Position numbers and translations under genes: made by a program
The notes under the pieces: model-generated
What the model saw: the letters and a program-made list of their open reading frames with translations, nothing else
Told to the model about the DNA's origin: nothing
The model's database searches: none
In this document: positions 34,829 to 44,003 of the stretch, in pieces
Layout of the letters: each line of letters opens with the position of its first letter
Position numbering within the stretch: position 1 is the first letter of the stretch
Assembly: GCF_027944115.1 (NCBI RefSeq)
Contig: NZ_JAPJZI010000002.1
Span: forward strand, 124,001 to 188,000
DNA from: Hoeflea prorocentri
Lineage (GTDB): Bacteria; Pseudomonadota; Alphaproteobacteria; Rhizobiales; Rhizobiaceae
Length of the DNA stretch: 64,000 nucleotides
Direction of reading: 5' to 3'

Positions 34829-35923
34829 ATGAACCGGCCCGACCCAATTCCTGTTTCCGTATTGACCGGCTTTCTCGGGTCGGGAAAGACGACGCTGCTT
34901 AACCGGCTTTTGAAGGATCCGGACCTGCGCGATACGGCAGTGATCATCAACGAGTTCGGCGATGTGGGCATAGATCATCTTCTGGTGGAACAATCGAGCG
35001 ATGGCGTCATAGAGTTGTCGGACGGATGCCTGTGCTGCACGGTCCGCGGCGAACTCGTCGACACGCTGGCCGATCTTGTCGACCGCCTTCACACCGGACG
35101 CATCAAGGCGCTTGGCCGGGTGATTGTCGAGACAACGGGACTGGCGGACCCGGCGCCGGTGCTTCACGCCATCATGGGCCATCCGGTTCTGGTGCAGAAC
35201 TACCGTCTCGACGGCGTTATCACGGCGGTTGATGCGGTCAATGGCGATGCCACGCTCAACGCCCATGAAGAGGCTGTCAAACAGGTCGCCGTAGCGGACC
35301 GGATCGTTCTGACCAAGACCGATCTCATCGATCCGGCTTCGCCGGAGTTTGCACGGTTCACGTCGCGGCTCATGCATCTCAATCCGGGTGCGCCGCAGCT
35401 TTCGTCAAACGATGACGAGGCGAAAGCGGTCGCGCTGTTTGATTGCGGTCTTTACGACCCGGCGACAAAGACGGCTGATGTCAGCCGCTGGTTGCGGGAC
35501 GAGGCCTATCGGCACGATCACGATCACGTCCATGACGTCAACCGGCACGATGCACGCATCCGTGCGTTCACGCTGACCGAAGACAAGCCGATCGAGCCGG
35601 ATGCGCTGGAGATGTTCGTTGATCTTTTGCGTTCCAGCCAAAGTGACAAGCTGCTGCGCATGAAGGGGATTGTAGGTCTTGCCGACGATCCGGACAGGCC
35701 GGTCGTGCTGCATGGCGTGCAGTCCATTTTCCATCCGCCGGTGCGGCTTGCCGGCTGGCCGGACGATGACCGGCGAACCCGGCTTGTGGTGATCACCCGC
35801 GATCTCGAAGAAGCTTTTGTCGCGAGGCTTTTTGCAGCCTTTACCGGAACGCCCCAGATCGACACGCCCGACCTGCAGGCCATGGAAAGCAATCCGCTTT
35901 CGATACCAGGTTTCAAACCCTGA
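34829..35923 (+). CDS. COG0523 (CobW/ZigA-like) GTP-binding metal chaperone
   Basis: The 364-residue P-loop GTPase has Walker A GFLGSGKTTLLN, the metal site GCLCC (DGCLCCTVRGELVDTL) typical of COG0523, Walker B-like VETTGLADPAPVL and the NKTD-like specificity box TKTD. A histidine-rich loop HDHDHVHDVNRHD sits at about residue 230-245, between the GTPase domain and the CobW_C domain. Such proteins insert or allocate zinc, cobalt or iron into target enzymes. The start at 34829 was chosen because family similarity begins there. The ORF extends 16 codons upstream into dacC. No B12 gene is next to it, so a zinc-homeostasis role is more likely than cobalamin. Confidence 0.88.
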   Translation: MNRPDPIPVSVLTGFLGSGKTTLLNRLLKDPDLRDTAVIINEFGDVGIDHLLVEQSSDGVIELSDGCLCCTVRGELVDTLADLVDRLHTGRIKALGRVIVETTGLADPAPVLHAIMGHPVLVQNYRLDGVITAVDAVNGDATLNAHEEAVKQVAVADRIVLTKTDLIDPASPEFARFTSRLMHLNPGAPQLSSNDDEAKAVALFDCGLYDPATKTADVSRWLRDEAYRHDHDHVHDVNRHDARIRAFTLTEDKPIEPDALEMFVDLLRSSQSDKLLRMKGIVGLADDPDRPVVLHGVQSIFHPPVRLAGWPDDDRRTRLVVITRDLEEAFVARLFAAFTGTPQIDTPDLQAMESNPLSIPGFKP

Positions 35924-35930
35924 TTTAAGG

Positions 35931-36182
35931 TCAGCCTGTCTTCTCGATCAGGAAGCGGTGACCGCCATCGACGGTCTGCGTCTCAAGGAGGCGATGTCCG
36001 AATTCAGAGCAGAAATGCGGGATATCCACGACCGCAAGCGGATCGGTGGTTTCGACCCATATGCGGGTGCCACCAGCCAGCGGCGCCATGCGTTTTTTTG
36101 TTTTCAGGACAGGCAATGGACATTTCAAACCGCGCAGGTCGTAATGTTCAGTGCCTGTCTCGTCATCTACCAAACGCGCCAC
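35931..36182 (-). CDS. TusA-like sulfur carrier protein
   Basis: The 83-residue protein has the TusA/SirA/YedF signature LRGLKCPLPVLKTKK with the active-site Cys in CPLP, then WVETTDPLAVVDIPHFC. TusA-family proteins carry sulfur for tRNA thiolation or other sulfur transfer. Its start overlaps the end of the upstream L,D-transpeptidase-like gene by 16 bases, so it is translated from that transcript. It ends seven bases from the convergent COG0523 gene. Confidence 0.88.
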   Translation of the reverse strand: MARLVDDETGTEHYDLRGLKCPLPVLKTKKRMAPLAGGTRIWVETTDPLAVVDIPHFCSEFGHRLLETQTVDGGHRFLIEKTG

Positions 36183-37261
36183 CAGGATTTCTTCTTCTTG
36201 GACGGTTGTGGTGCAGCGGCGGTCGCCGGCGACGGAGTTGGGACTGCCGGAACGGCCGCGACACTGCCCACATCGGTTGCCGGAGGCAGAGGGGCGATTG
36301 CGGCATTGCTGCCGGCCACCGGTGTCGATTGCTGAATCGTTGCGGTCTGTTCGTTGCTGGTTCGTCCGGGCGACAGCAATGTGGCAATTGCAGGGGTTTT
36401 GGTGCGGTCGTTCAGCTCTTTGATCGCCGCAGCGAACTCCTGGTCATATTTCTTCGTATGGGCCGCATAGGCCAGGGCAAGCGATTGCGGCGGAGCTGAA
36501 ACCGGGCAGGCGCGCTGCGGGTGGAATTCATCACCCTCTTCGGCGACCTGGTTGAAGACATACTGCCCGTCACACACATCGACCTTAGGAGGCCGCTTGG
36601 TCAATTCGAAATGATCATAGCCGACCTTGATCATCTCCCAGTATTCATAATGCCGGTGGTTGCGATGTCGAGCCATGTTCTCGGCGGTCATGCGGAACGG
36701 ATAGGCCTGCACCTGGAAAGCCTGCTGACCGCCGCGATGGGCCTCGCGGGCGAAGGCGTAGATCTCGATCATCAGCTCGTCGGTCATCGAGTAACAGCCG
36801 GCGGACGAGCAGGCGCCATGGACCATCAAATGCGAACCGGTGCGCCCGTGTGCTCTGTCATAGGCGTTGGGAAAGCCCATGTTGAACGACAGGTAGTAGC
36901 TGGAATTGGGATTCATCTGGTGGGGCTTGACGTGATAGTAGCCTTCCGGCGCCTGGCGGTCGCCTTCCTTGAACTTCGGTCCGAGTTCACCCGACCACTT
37001 GCAGATCTCATATTCCTTGACCATCGCGTAGCGGCCGTTACCCTTGGCCTTCCAGACCTCGAGCATGCCTTCTTCCTTGAAGATACGCATCATGATGGGC
37101 GCGCGGACCCGCTGGTCATGCGCCTTCATCTTGTTGACGAGTTTCTTGGGAAGCTCGTATTCGGCCTTGTTGTCGACGGATTCCAGGACATCCTGGCATC
37201 CCGCAATGGCAAGGCTCATACCCGCAACGGCGATTGCCGATTTCCAGCCAGTCAGACGCAC
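36167..37261 (-). CDS. YafK-like L,D-transpeptidase family lipoprotein
   Basis: The 364-residue product starts with a lipoprotein signal peptide (WKSAIAVAGMSLAIAGC). The YkuD-type L,D-transpeptidase domain shows the catalytic motif HGACSSAGCYSM (His, then the S-x-G-C nucleophile). YafK-like enzymes in E. coli hydrolyse the link between Braun lipoprotein and peptidoglycan, but transferase activity elsewhere is possible. The tail (from about 290) is low-complexity (TPA, PAVP-rich) and ends KKKKSWWRVW. I chose the GTG at 37261: AAAGGGG precedes it and it gives a clean signal peptide. An ATG at 37327 would add 22 residues. Confidence 0.85.
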   Translation of the reverse strand: MRLTGWKSAIAVAGMSLAIAGCQDVLESVDNKAEYELPKKLVNKMKAHDQRVRAPIMMRIFKEEGMLEVWKAKGNGRYAMVKEYEICKWSGELGPKFKEGDRQAPEGYYHVKPHQMNPNSSYYLSFNMGFPNAYDRAHGRTGSHLMVHGACSSAGCYSMTDELMIEIYAFAREAHRGGQQAFQVQAYPFRMTAENMARHRNHRHYEYWEMIKVGYDHFELTKRPPKVDVCDGQYVFNQVAEEGDEFHPQRACPVSAPPQSLALAYAAHTKKYDQEFAAAIKELNDRTKTPAIATLLSPGRTSNEQTATIQQSTPVAGSNAAIAPLPPATDVGSVAAVPAVPTPSPATAAAPQPSKKKKSWWRVW

Positions 37262-37492
37262 TGTGCCCCTTTCCCATCCGTTTGACGCCAAGACCTCTCG
37301 TGGCCCCATGCGCCGTCCGAATTTCATTACCGGTCTACGGCCCGCCGCTTCCGATTGTCGGCAGCGGACTCAATCATCCTATGTCGCCCAAAGTATGACC
37401 GATATGTTTCCGGAATCTTTACCACAATCGATAAACGAGTGACTTCACAAATATGTAATTGGTTGCCGTCGCCGTTTGCGTGCCGTTTCGGG

Positions 37493-38446
37493 CTAAAGAT
37501 TGCGGCCCATGTCGAGGAACTTCTGACGCCGGTTACGGCGCAGCATGTCGCCGTCGAGCGAACTGAGATCGTCAAGACCGCCGGCGATTGCATCTCCGGT
37601 TGCGGCGATGACCGCGGCGGGGTCGCGATGGGCCCCGCCGACCGGTTCTTCGATAATGTCGTCTATAACGCCGAGCTGCTTCAGATCCTGGGCGGTGATC
37701 TTCATATTGGCGGCGGCGTCCTTGGCGCGCGCCGCATCGCGCCACAGGATCGAGGCTGCACCTTCGGGCGAAATGACGCTGTAGATCGCATGTTCGAGCA
37801 TATAGATCCGATTGCCGGTCGCGATGGCGATGGCTCCGCCGGAACCACCTTCGCCTATGACGACGGAGATAATCGGAACCTTGACGTTGAGGCACATTTC
37901 CGTTGAACGGGCGATGGCTTCCGCCTGGCCGCGTTCCTCGGCCCCAACGCCCGGATAGGCGCCTGATGTGTCGATCAGCGTAATCACCGGCAGGCCGAAC
38001 CGGTTCGCCATCTCCAGGACACGGACAGCCTTGCGATAACCTTCGGGCCGGGCACTGCCGAAATTATGCCGGATACGGGATTTTGTATCATTGCCCTTTT
38101 CCTGGCCAATGATCGCCACACCCTGTCCCCGGAAACGTCCGAGACCGGCCTGGATTGCTTCATCGTTCGAGAATTTGCGGTCGCCGGCAAGAGGCGTGAA
38201 TTCTTCAAAAAGAGCTTCGGCATAGTCGCGGAAATGCGGACGGGCGGGGTGCCGTGCGACCTGTGTCTTCTGCCATGGGGTCAGCTTGGTATAGAGATCA
38301 GCCAGAACATCCTTGGCGCGCGCTTCGAGTTTTTCGATTTCGGCGGCGGTGTCGATGATTTCGTCGTCCCCGGCAAGCCTGCGTAGCTCGTGAATCTTGC
38401 CTTCGATGTCTGACAACGGTTTTTCGAAGTCGAGATAGTTGATCAT
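37493..38446 (-). CDS. accA: Acetyl-CoA carboxylase carboxyltransferase subunit alpha
   Basis: AccA, with AccD, transfers carboxyl from biotin to acetyl-CoA, the first committed step of fatty acid synthesis. The 317-residue protein has the family hallmarks: [18 protein letters not shown] at the start, [39 protein letters not shown] and [15 protein letters not shown] with [12 protein letters not shown]. It is a single gene upstream of nothing obvious on its strand; xerD lies 93 bases further upstream in the same direction. The region between the YafK gene and accA (37262-37492) carries no coding sequence that I can support. Confidence 0.97.
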   Translation of the reverse strand: MINYLDFEKPLSDIEGKIHELRRLAGDDEIIDTAAEIEKLEARAKDVLADLYTKLTPWQKTQVARHPARPHFRDYAEALFEEFTPLAGDRKFSNDEAIQAGLGRFRGQGVAIIGQEKGNDTKSRIRHNFGSARPEGYRKAVRVLEMANRFGLPVITLIDTSGAYPGVGAEERGQAEAIARSTEMCLNVKVPIISVVIGEGGSGGAIAIATGNRIYMLEHAIYSVISPEGAASILWRDAARAKDAAANMKITAQDLKQLGVIDDIIEEPVGGAHRDPAAVIAATGDAIAGGLDDLSSLDGDMLRRNRRQKFLDMGRNL

Positions 38447-38539
38447 CTATGTCCGATCTCAGCCTGTTTTCTGGCGCGTTGTGTTTTCTGGCTAAGAGCC
38501 ATTGCGTCGCAAAGCAAGCAAAAACGAAAACCGCGCGCT

Positions 38540-39493
38540 CTATGTGCTGTTTTTATCCGCAATTGCAAGGGGATGATTCTCGCTGACCAGGCGGTGCAGC
38601 CGCTCCTCCAATATGTGCGTGTAGATCTGTGTGGTCGAAATATCCGAATGGCCGAGCAGTTCCTGGACCACGCGCAGATCGGCGCCGTTCTGCAAGAGGT
38701 GACTGGCGAAAGCATGCCGCAAAACGTGTGGCGACAGGGCCTTGGCGGGCAGGCCGCTGCGAATGCCGAGCGCCTTCAATTCGCGGGCAAAGACCTGTCG
38801 TGGCAGATGTCCACCGGCCGAGCGCGAGGGAAACAGAAATGGCGATCCAGCGCCCTCGTCGCGCGCTCGCAGCGCCTTGGCATAGCGCATCAACGCATCT
38901 CTGGATGCCGAGGACAGCGGAACAAGACGCTCCTTGCCGCCCTTTCCCCGGACGATCAGGAAGCGCTTGTCTTGCTGGGTTGCCACCGATGCTGGAAGCC
39001 CCACGAGTTCTGTCACCCGCAGACCGGTGGCATAGAGCAGTTCGATCAACGCAAGCCGACGCAGCCGGATCAGCCGCTCGGGATCATCAATGGCTGTTTC
39101 GTCGGCTTCGCTTCTGGCCTGTTCGATCAGAGCCGTGACATTTTCCATGCTCAAGCTCTTGGGTAACGGCTGTCTTTTTTTCGGCGAATCCAGAATTCCG
39201 GTCGGGTCGTCCGTTCGCAGGCCTTCGGTGTAGAGGAACCGGTAGAATTGCCTGAGTGCCGAGAGGCGCCGTGCCTGAGAACTGGCGGCGAAACCTCGGT
39301 CCGCGATGTCCGATAAGTAGCGCTGCAGGTCTTCGCTTCGTGCCGAGGCAAGACTTGAGCCGCCGCCGCTCATGAAAGCGTGCGCGTCTTCAAGGTCGTT
39401 TCTGTAGGAAGAAAGCGTGTTGCCTGCCGCGCCGCGCTCGGCGCTCATCATCTCCAGAAAGGCTTCGAGATGCGCCAGGCTCAGATCAGCCAT
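38540..39493 (-). CDS. xerD: Site-specific tyrosine recombinase XerD
   Basis: XerD, with XerC, resolves chromosome dimers at dif. The 317-residue protein has the N-terminal SAM-like DNA-binding domain ([23 protein letters not shown] given here in pieces: [17 protein letters not shown]). The catalytic domain has the first Arg in [12 protein letters not shown], the Lys in [13 protein letters not shown], HxxR in [18 protein letters not shown], and the nucleophilic Tyr in [10 protein letters not shown]. The size and neighbourhood (aroK-aroB, accA) match the chromosomal housekeeping copy, so this is not an integrase of a mobile element. Confidence 0.95.
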   Translation of the reverse strand: MADLSLAHLEAFLEMMSAERGAAGNTLSSYRNDLEDAHAFMSGGGSSLASARSEDLQRYLSDIADRGFAASSQARRLSALRQFYRFLYTEGLRTDDPTGILDSPKKRQPLPKSLSMENVTALIEQARSEADETAIDDPERLIRLRRLALIELLYATGLRVTELVGLPASVATQQDKRFLIVRGKGGKERLVPLSSASRDALMRYAKALRARDEGAGSPFLFPSRSAGGHLPRQVFARELKALGIRSGLPAKALSPHVLRHAFASHLLQNGADLRVVQELLGHSDISTTQIYTHILEERLHRLVSENHPLAIADKNST

Positions 39494-39513
39494 GACGCCC
39501 CGCCATTGGGGTG

Positions 39514-39672
39514 TCAGTTCGGATTGACCTTCTCGGTCGGCACGCGAATTTCAATCTGACGCGGTTTGGGGTCAACATAAATGGTCAGCGCATACATGGC
39601 GCCATACACCAGGCCGGCAATAACTGCGCAAAAGACAAGAAACCGGATGAGTGACGGCATGCCTCGTTCCAT
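39514..39672 (-). CDS. Small 52-residue membrane-anchored protein
   Basis: Reading the minus strand from the ATG at 39672 gives 52 residues. A hydrophobic helix at about 8-30 ([20 protein letters not shown]) is followed by a short polar tail, [21 protein letters not shown] (a tail of about 20 residues). The stop is 20 bases before the xerD start, so the two genes are in the same transcript. I recall small single-helix proteins of this type beside xerD/aroK in rhizobia, but I cannot name a family. No function is suggested by the sequence. The short helix and acidic-to-neutral tail fit a small inner-membrane protein with a periplasmic tail. Confidence 0.6.
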   Translation of the reverse strand: MERGMPSLIRFLVFCAVIAGLVYGAMYALTIYVDPKPRQIEIRVPTEKVNPN

Positions 39673-39822
39673 GGATTCGAATAGGACTGCTCCTTTATGG
39701 TCGAGGCGATGATCCGTTGCAAGACCGGAATCAGGTGGCTGTGTCTTATCGCGGCGGCTGCGTTGCTTGACGCCGTGCGAACATTTGCCGATACCGGTGT
39801 AACAGAAGATGGAACCTGGCGA

Positions 39823-40425
39823 ATGATGACCCGTGCATCCGAATCAGCGCACCCGCAGGCCGACGAGGCGCGCGCCTGTCTGGGCAGTCGGGCCGTGGCG
39901 TTTGTCGGGCTTATGGGCGCAGGCAAATCGGTGATCGGCCGCATGTCCGCGCAGGCCATGCGGATCCCATTTGTCGATTCCGATCACGAGATCGAGCAGG
40001 TCTCACGCATGTCAATCTCGGACCTTTTCGCCCAATATGGCGAGGCCGAGTTCAGGGCGCTTGAAGCACGGGTCATCAAAAGGTTGCTTCAGGAAGGGCC
40101 GATGGTGCTTTCGACCGGCGGCGGTGCGTTCATGCAGGCGCCGGTTCGTGACTATATCGGGCAGTCCGGCTTGTCGTTGTGGCTGAAGGCGGATCTGGAT
40201 GTCCTGTGGGAGCGGGTGAAACGCCGCAGTCACAGGCCGCTTTTGCAGACGGACAACCCGGAGGCAACGCTTTCGGCGTTGCTTGACGAGCGTTACCCGG
40301 TCTACGCAATGGCCGATCTCGTTGTCCAGTCGCGTGACGCGCCGAAGGAAACGATCGTGGACGAGGTTCTCGACGCGATTATCAAAAACGGACCGCAAGA
40401 AGCCGGTGACAGAAAAGATGGTTGA
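39823..40425 (+). CDS. aroK: Shikimate kinase
   Basis: AroK phosphorylates shikimate at position 3, the fifth step of the shikimate pathway. The P-loop is GLMGAGKSVIG. The shikimate-binding residues follow: DSDHEIEQ with EAEFRALE, and STGGGAFMQ. The lid Arg lies in WERVKRRSHRPLLQT. The frame is open to an ATG at 39697, but that adds a hydrophobic 42-residue stretch not seen in the family. The ATG at 39823 gives a 200-residue protein. aroB overlaps its end by eight bases, so the two are co-translated. Confidence 0.92.
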   Translation: MMTRASESAHPQADEARACLGSRAVAFVGLMGAGKSVIGRMSAQAMRIPFVDSDHEIEQVSRMSISDLFAQYGEAEFRALEARVIKRLLQEGPMVLSTGGGAFMQAPVRDYIGQSGLSLWLKADLDVLWERVKRRSHRPLLQTDNPEATLSALLDERYPVYAMADLVVQSRDAPKETIVDEVLDAIIKNGPQEAGDRKDG

Positions 40426-41563
40426 TCACATGAAATCGAACGCCGGGCCGGGTGAAGAGGCGAGGGTACGGGTAGATCTGGGCGCGCGCTCCTATGACAT
40501 CCTGATCGGACCCGGGCGCATTGCCGAGGCCGGCGCTCAGATTGCACAGCGATTGCCGGACGCCCAAGTCGCCATCATCACGGATGAGACGGTTGCCGGG
40601 CTTCATCTCGACACTTTGGGCGAAAGCCTGTCAGCAGCCGGGATCAAGGCCGTGCCGATCATCCTGCCGGCCGGCGAACGGACCAAGAGCTTCGAACATC
40701 TGATGCAGGCCTGCGACGCGGTGCTTGACGCCCGGCTCGAGCGCGGCGACGCCGTGGTGGCGCTCGGAGGCGGGGTGATCGGCGATCTCACCGGCTTTGT
40801 CGCCGGGATCGTGCGCCGGGGCATGCATTATGTGCAGGTGCCGACGTCGCTGTTGGCGCAGGTCGATTCCTCCGTCGGAGGCAAGACCGGCATCAACACC
40901 GGCCACGGCAAGAACCTGGTTGGAGTCTTTCACCAGCCAGAGCTGGTGCTGGCCGATACCGATGTTCTCGACACGTTGAGCGAGCGGGAGTTTCGTGCCG
41001 GTTATGCGGAGGTTGCCAAATACGGCCTCATTGACAGGCCGGAGTTTTTCGCCTGGCTGGAGGACAATTGGCGAGAGGTCTTTTCCGGCGGTGCCGCCCG
41101 CGTTGAAGCCATCGCCACGAGCTGTCAGGCAAAGGCCGATGTGGTGGCGGCGGATGAGCGCGAAAGCGGTCACCGCGCATTGCTCAATCTCGGTCACACA
41201 TTCGGCCATGCGCTTGAGGCGGCGACGGGTTATGACAGCCGGCGCCTGGTGCATGGCGAGGGCGTCGCCATCGGTGTGGTGCTCGCGCACGAGTTTTCGG
41301 CACGCATGAACCATGCGAGCCCGGATGACGCCAGGCGTGTTGCGGAGCATTTGCGCGCCGTTGGTTTGCCGACAAGCATTCACGATATTGACGGAGAGCT
41401 GCCGCCACCTGATATATTGATGGAGCACATCGCCCAGGACAAAAAGGTCAAAAGGGGCAAACTGACCTTCATCCTCACTCGGGGAATAGGCCAGTCCTTT
41501 ATCGCCGATGATGTGCCGCAATCCGAAGTTCTCGGTTTCTTGAAGGAAAAATACACACAATGA
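40418..41563 (+). CDS. aroB: 3-dehydroquinate synthase
   Basis: AroB converts DAHP to 3-dehydroquinate with NAD and a divalent metal, the second step of the shikimate pathway. The 381-residue protein has the nucleotide-binding and metal-binding signatures: GGGVIGDLTGFVAGIV, VPTSLLAQVDSSVGGKTGIN and LVGVFHQPELVL, with HRALLNLGHTFGHALE and HGEGVAIGVVLA. Two starts are possible, ATG at 40418 or 40430, both near the aroK stop. The gene overlaps the CNNM gene downstream by four bases (ATGA). Confidence 0.95.
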   Translation: MVDHMKSNAGPGEEARVRVDLGARSYDILIGPGRIAEAGAQIAQRLPDAQVAIITDETVAGLHLDTLGESLSAAGIKAVPIILPAGERTKSFEHLMQACDAVLDARLERGDAVVALGGGVIGDLTGFVAGIVRRGMHYVQVPTSLLAQVDSSVGGKTGINTGHGKNLVGVFHQPELVLADTDVLDTLSEREFRAGYAEVAKYGLIDRPEFFAWLEDNWREVFSGGAARVEAIATSCQAKADVVAADERESGHRALLNLGHTFGHALEAATGYDSRRLVHGEGVAIGVVLAHEFSARMNHASPDDARRVAEHLRAVGLPTSIHDIDGELPPPDILMEHIAQDKKVKRGKLTFILTRGIGQSFIADDVPQSEVLGFLKEKYTQ

Positions 41564-42840
41564 TTGCCGAATATTGGCTGGTCATCCTTATCATCATCGC
41601 CCTTATTGCCGTTTCGGGGTTCTTTTCCGGTTCGGAAACGGCGCTGACCGCCGCCTCGCGTGCCCGCATGCACCAGCTCGAGGCCAACGGGCAGCACAGC
41701 GCCGGTATCGTCGTGCGGCTGATCCAACGCCGCGACAGGCTGATCGGAGCGCTGCTGATCGGCAACAACCTTGTCAACATTCTTGCTTCCGCGCTGGCGA
41801 CCAGCCTGTTTCTAAGCCTCTTCGGCGAAGCGGGTGTGGCCTATGCGACGCTGGCGATGACCATTCTTCTGGTGATCTTCGCAGAAGTCCTGCCGAAGAG
41901 CTGGGCGATTTCTTCAACCGACCGTTTTGCCATGACGGTCGCGCCGTTTGTGCGCGTGTTCGTAGCTGTTGCCGGCCCGCTCTCAAGCGTCGTCAATGCG
42001 ATTGTTCGACGTCTGCTCGGTCTTCTTGGCGTGACCTTGTCGACCGAGACATCGATGCTATCCGCCCAGGAGGAACTGCGCGGGGCCGTGGCGCTGCTGC
42101 ACCGGGAAGGCTCGGTGGTCAAGGCCGACCGAGACCGGCTTGGCGGCGTTCTCGATCTTGGCGAACTGGAAGTCTCCGACGTCATGGTACACCGCACGTC
42201 CATGCGCATGATCAATGCCGATGAGGAGCCGGAAACCGCCGTTCGGCAGGTGCTTGAAAGCCCCTATACCCGTATGCCGGTCTGGCGCGGAGAGACGGAC
42301 AATATTATCGGTGTGATCCACGCCAAGGATGTGTTGCGCGCACTTGCCGGCACGGGCGGCGACCGCAAGACGGTCGATATCGTCAAGACGGCGCAAAAAC
42401 CGTGGTTTGTGCCCGATACAACCAATGTGAAGGATCAGCTCAGTGCATTTTTGCGGCGCAAGGCCCATTTTGCCATCGTGGTCGATGAATATGGCGAGGT
42501 GGAAGGTCTGGTGACGCTTGAGGATATCCTTGAGGAGATCGTCGGCGATATAGCCGACGAGCACGATCTTGAAATGCAGGGTGTGCGGCAGGAGGCTGAC
42601 GGTTCGGTTGTGGTGGATGGCAATGTGCCGATCCGCGATCTTAACCGGGCGCTGGACTGGAACCTACCGGACGAGGAGGCGACCACAGTTGCCGGTCTCG
42701 TCATCCATGAATCGCAGATCATTCCGGAAGAGCGCCAGGCGTTTACCTATCACGGCATGCGGTTCATCGTGATGAAACGCGTCAAAAACCGGATCACGAA
42801 ACTGCGTATCCGGCCGGTGGCCTCGGAGAGCGGAAGCTAG
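41560..42840 (+). CDS. CNNM/CorC-family HlyC-CorC transporter (DUF21-CBS)
   Basis: The 426-residue protein starts with a four-helix DUF21 domain (about 1-175, with SGFFSGSETALTAASRAR and NNLVNILASALATSLF). Two CBS domains follow (VMVHRTSMRMINADEEPE and FLRRKAHFAIVVDEYGEVEGLVTLEDILEEIVGDIAD, split in pieces), and a C-terminal CorC_HlyC domain (VDGNVPIRDLNRAL to the end). Members export magnesium or help cobalt/magnesium homeostasis. It is the last gene of the overlapping aroK-aroB unit, which is a common arrangement in alphaproteobacteria. Confidence 0.93.
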   Translation: MIAEYWLVILIIIALIAVSGFFSGSETALTAASRARMHQLEANGQHSAGIVVRLIQRRDRLIGALLIGNNLVNILASALATSLFLSLFGEAGVAYATLAMTILLVIFAEVLPKSWAISSTDRFAMTVAPFVRVFVAVAGPLSSVVNAIVRRLLGLLGVTLSTETSMLSAQEELRGAVALLHREGSVVKADRDRLGGVLDLGELEVSDVMVHRTSMRMINADEEPETAVRQVLESPYTRMPVWRGETDNIIGVIHAKDVLRALAGTGGDRKTVDIVKTAQKPWFVPDTTNVKDQLSAFLRRKAHFAIVVDEYGEVEGLVTLEDILEEIVGDIADEHDLEMQGVRQEADGSVVVDGNVPIRDLNRALDWNLPDEEATTVAGLVIHESQIIPEERQAFTYHGMRFIVMKRVKNRITKLRIRPVASESGS

Positions 42841-42843
42841 CTC

Positions 42844-43140
42844 TTACCAGCGGACCGTTTCGTCGGGGGCTGCCGGCTCGATCGCAAGGGCGTGGACGCC
42901 TGCTTCCAGCTCTTCATTCAGCAATTCGTTGACTGCCCTGTGCCGCGCGATGCGGGGCATGCCGGCAAATGTGTCGGAAACGATACGGATTCGGAAATGG
43001 GTTTCGCCGGTGCCATCGAAGCTTTCCTGATGGCCGGCGTGCTGATGACTTTCGTTGATGACATAAAGGCGCTGCGGCGCGAATGCATCACGAAGTTTTT
43101 TTGTCATACGCGTCTCAATTGGTCCGTTTTGTCCTGTCAT
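42844..43140 (-). CDS. bolA: BolA-family protein
   Basis: The 98-residue protein has the BolA fold: HQHAGHQ with the conserved FDGTGETHFRIRIVSDTF stretch, RIARHRAVNELL and HALAIEPAAP at the end. BolA proteins bind monothiol glutaredoxins through a shared [2Fe-2S] cluster and help in iron signalling and stress morphology. The gene is divergent from the J-domain protein gene at 43278. It converges on the CNNM gene with a three-base gap. Confidence 0.95.
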   Translation of the reverse strand: MTGQNGPIETRMTKKLRDAFAPQRLYVINESHQHAGHQESFDGTGETHFRIRIVSDTFAGMPRIARHRAVNELLNEELEAGVHALAIEPAAPDETVRW

Positions 43141-43277
43141 GACAGCTTATTCCTGCTATGATATTGCGCCCCGGTCTGGTGCGGAGTGATTCAGCCCGCG
43201 CGTCCGATCCGATAATAGGGCAAACCGCGGCAAGTCAATGCTTGTTCGCACAGGCGGCACACATTGTAATTGAGCAC

Positions 43278-43916
43278 ATGAAACTGGATTCAAAATATTT
43301 TGACAGCATCCGCTCGTCCAAAAAGAAGGGCAAGAAGGGCGCAAAAAAGGCAACTGAAGCGCCAACCTGCCAGTGGGACGGGTGTGAGAAGAAGGGTGAA
43401 TTCAAGGCGCCGGTCGGCCGCGATGCCGAGGGCGAATATTTTATGTTCTGCGCCGAACACGTGCGCGAGTACAACAAGGGCTATAATTATTTCTCCGGCC
43501 TGTCGGATGGCGAGATTGCCCGATACCAGAAAGAAGCCCTGACCGGTCACAGGCCGACCTGGACGGTCGGCGTCAACAAAACATCGGGCGGTGCGCAGGC
43601 CAATCCGCAGCATGCGCAGGCGCGCTCGGGCAGCGCCGCGGCCTATGCCAATATGCGTGATCCGTTCCGCCTTTTCGAAGAGCGGGGTTCGGCCCGGGCG
43701 CAACCGCGCAAACGAAAGCTCAAGACACTGGAGGCCAAGGCCTTCGACACGATGGGCCTTGCCGCAAATGCGACATCTGACGACATCAAAACCCGCTACA
43801 AGGAACTGGTGAAACAGCACCACCCCGATGCCAATGGCGGCGACCGGGGGTCGGAGGAGCGGTTTCGCGAAGTAATTCAGGCCTATCAATTGTTAAAACA
43901 GTCTGGTTTCTGCTAG
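43278..43916 (+). CDS. J-domain (DnaJ-like) protein
   Basis: The 212-residue protein has a lysine-rich N-terminus (SKKKGKKGAKKATEAP) and a small Cys-containing central segment (CQWDGCEKKGEF and MFCAEH, suggestive of metal binding). The J-domain at the C-terminus has the HPD motif (KQHHPDANGGDRGSEERF). It should stimulate an Hsp70, probably DnaK. The start at 43278 follows the first in-frame ATG consistent with conserved sequence. The frame stays open upstream. It precedes cobS by 87 bases and may share its promoter. This neighbour pair with CobS is widely seen in rhizobia. Confidence 0.88.
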   Translation: MKLDSKYFDSIRSSKKKGKKGAKKATEAPTCQWDGCEKKGEFKAPVGRDAEGEYFMFCAEHVREYNKGYNYFSGLSDGEIARYQKEALTGHRPTWTVGVNKTSGGAQANPQHAQARSGSAAAYANMRDPFRLFEERGSARAQPRKRKLKTLEAKAFDTMGLAANATSDDIKTRYKELVKQHHPDANGGDRGSEERFREVIQAYQLLKQSGFC

Positions 43917-44003
43917 ACGATGCCTGCAGACAAAAAGTTCACGGACAATTCGGTTTCTGTGACGCGTAAAACGGCCGACAAGGACGGCCGTGGTGGAGAC
44001 ATG

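Noticed and set aside
38540-39493. Tyrosine recombinase as sign of a mobile island
   Set aside because: Length, motifs and neighbours identify housekeeping XerD. No att-like repeats, tRNA or phage genes are near it.
39697-39822. N-terminal extension of AroK including a hydrophobic stretch
   Set aside because: The family begins close to the P-loop, and the extension has no ribosome site that improves on the downstream ATG, so it is probably leader.
43921-44003. Cobalamin riboswitch before cobS
   Set aside because: No B12-box-like sequence is visible in the gap, and the J-domain gene is directly upstream.
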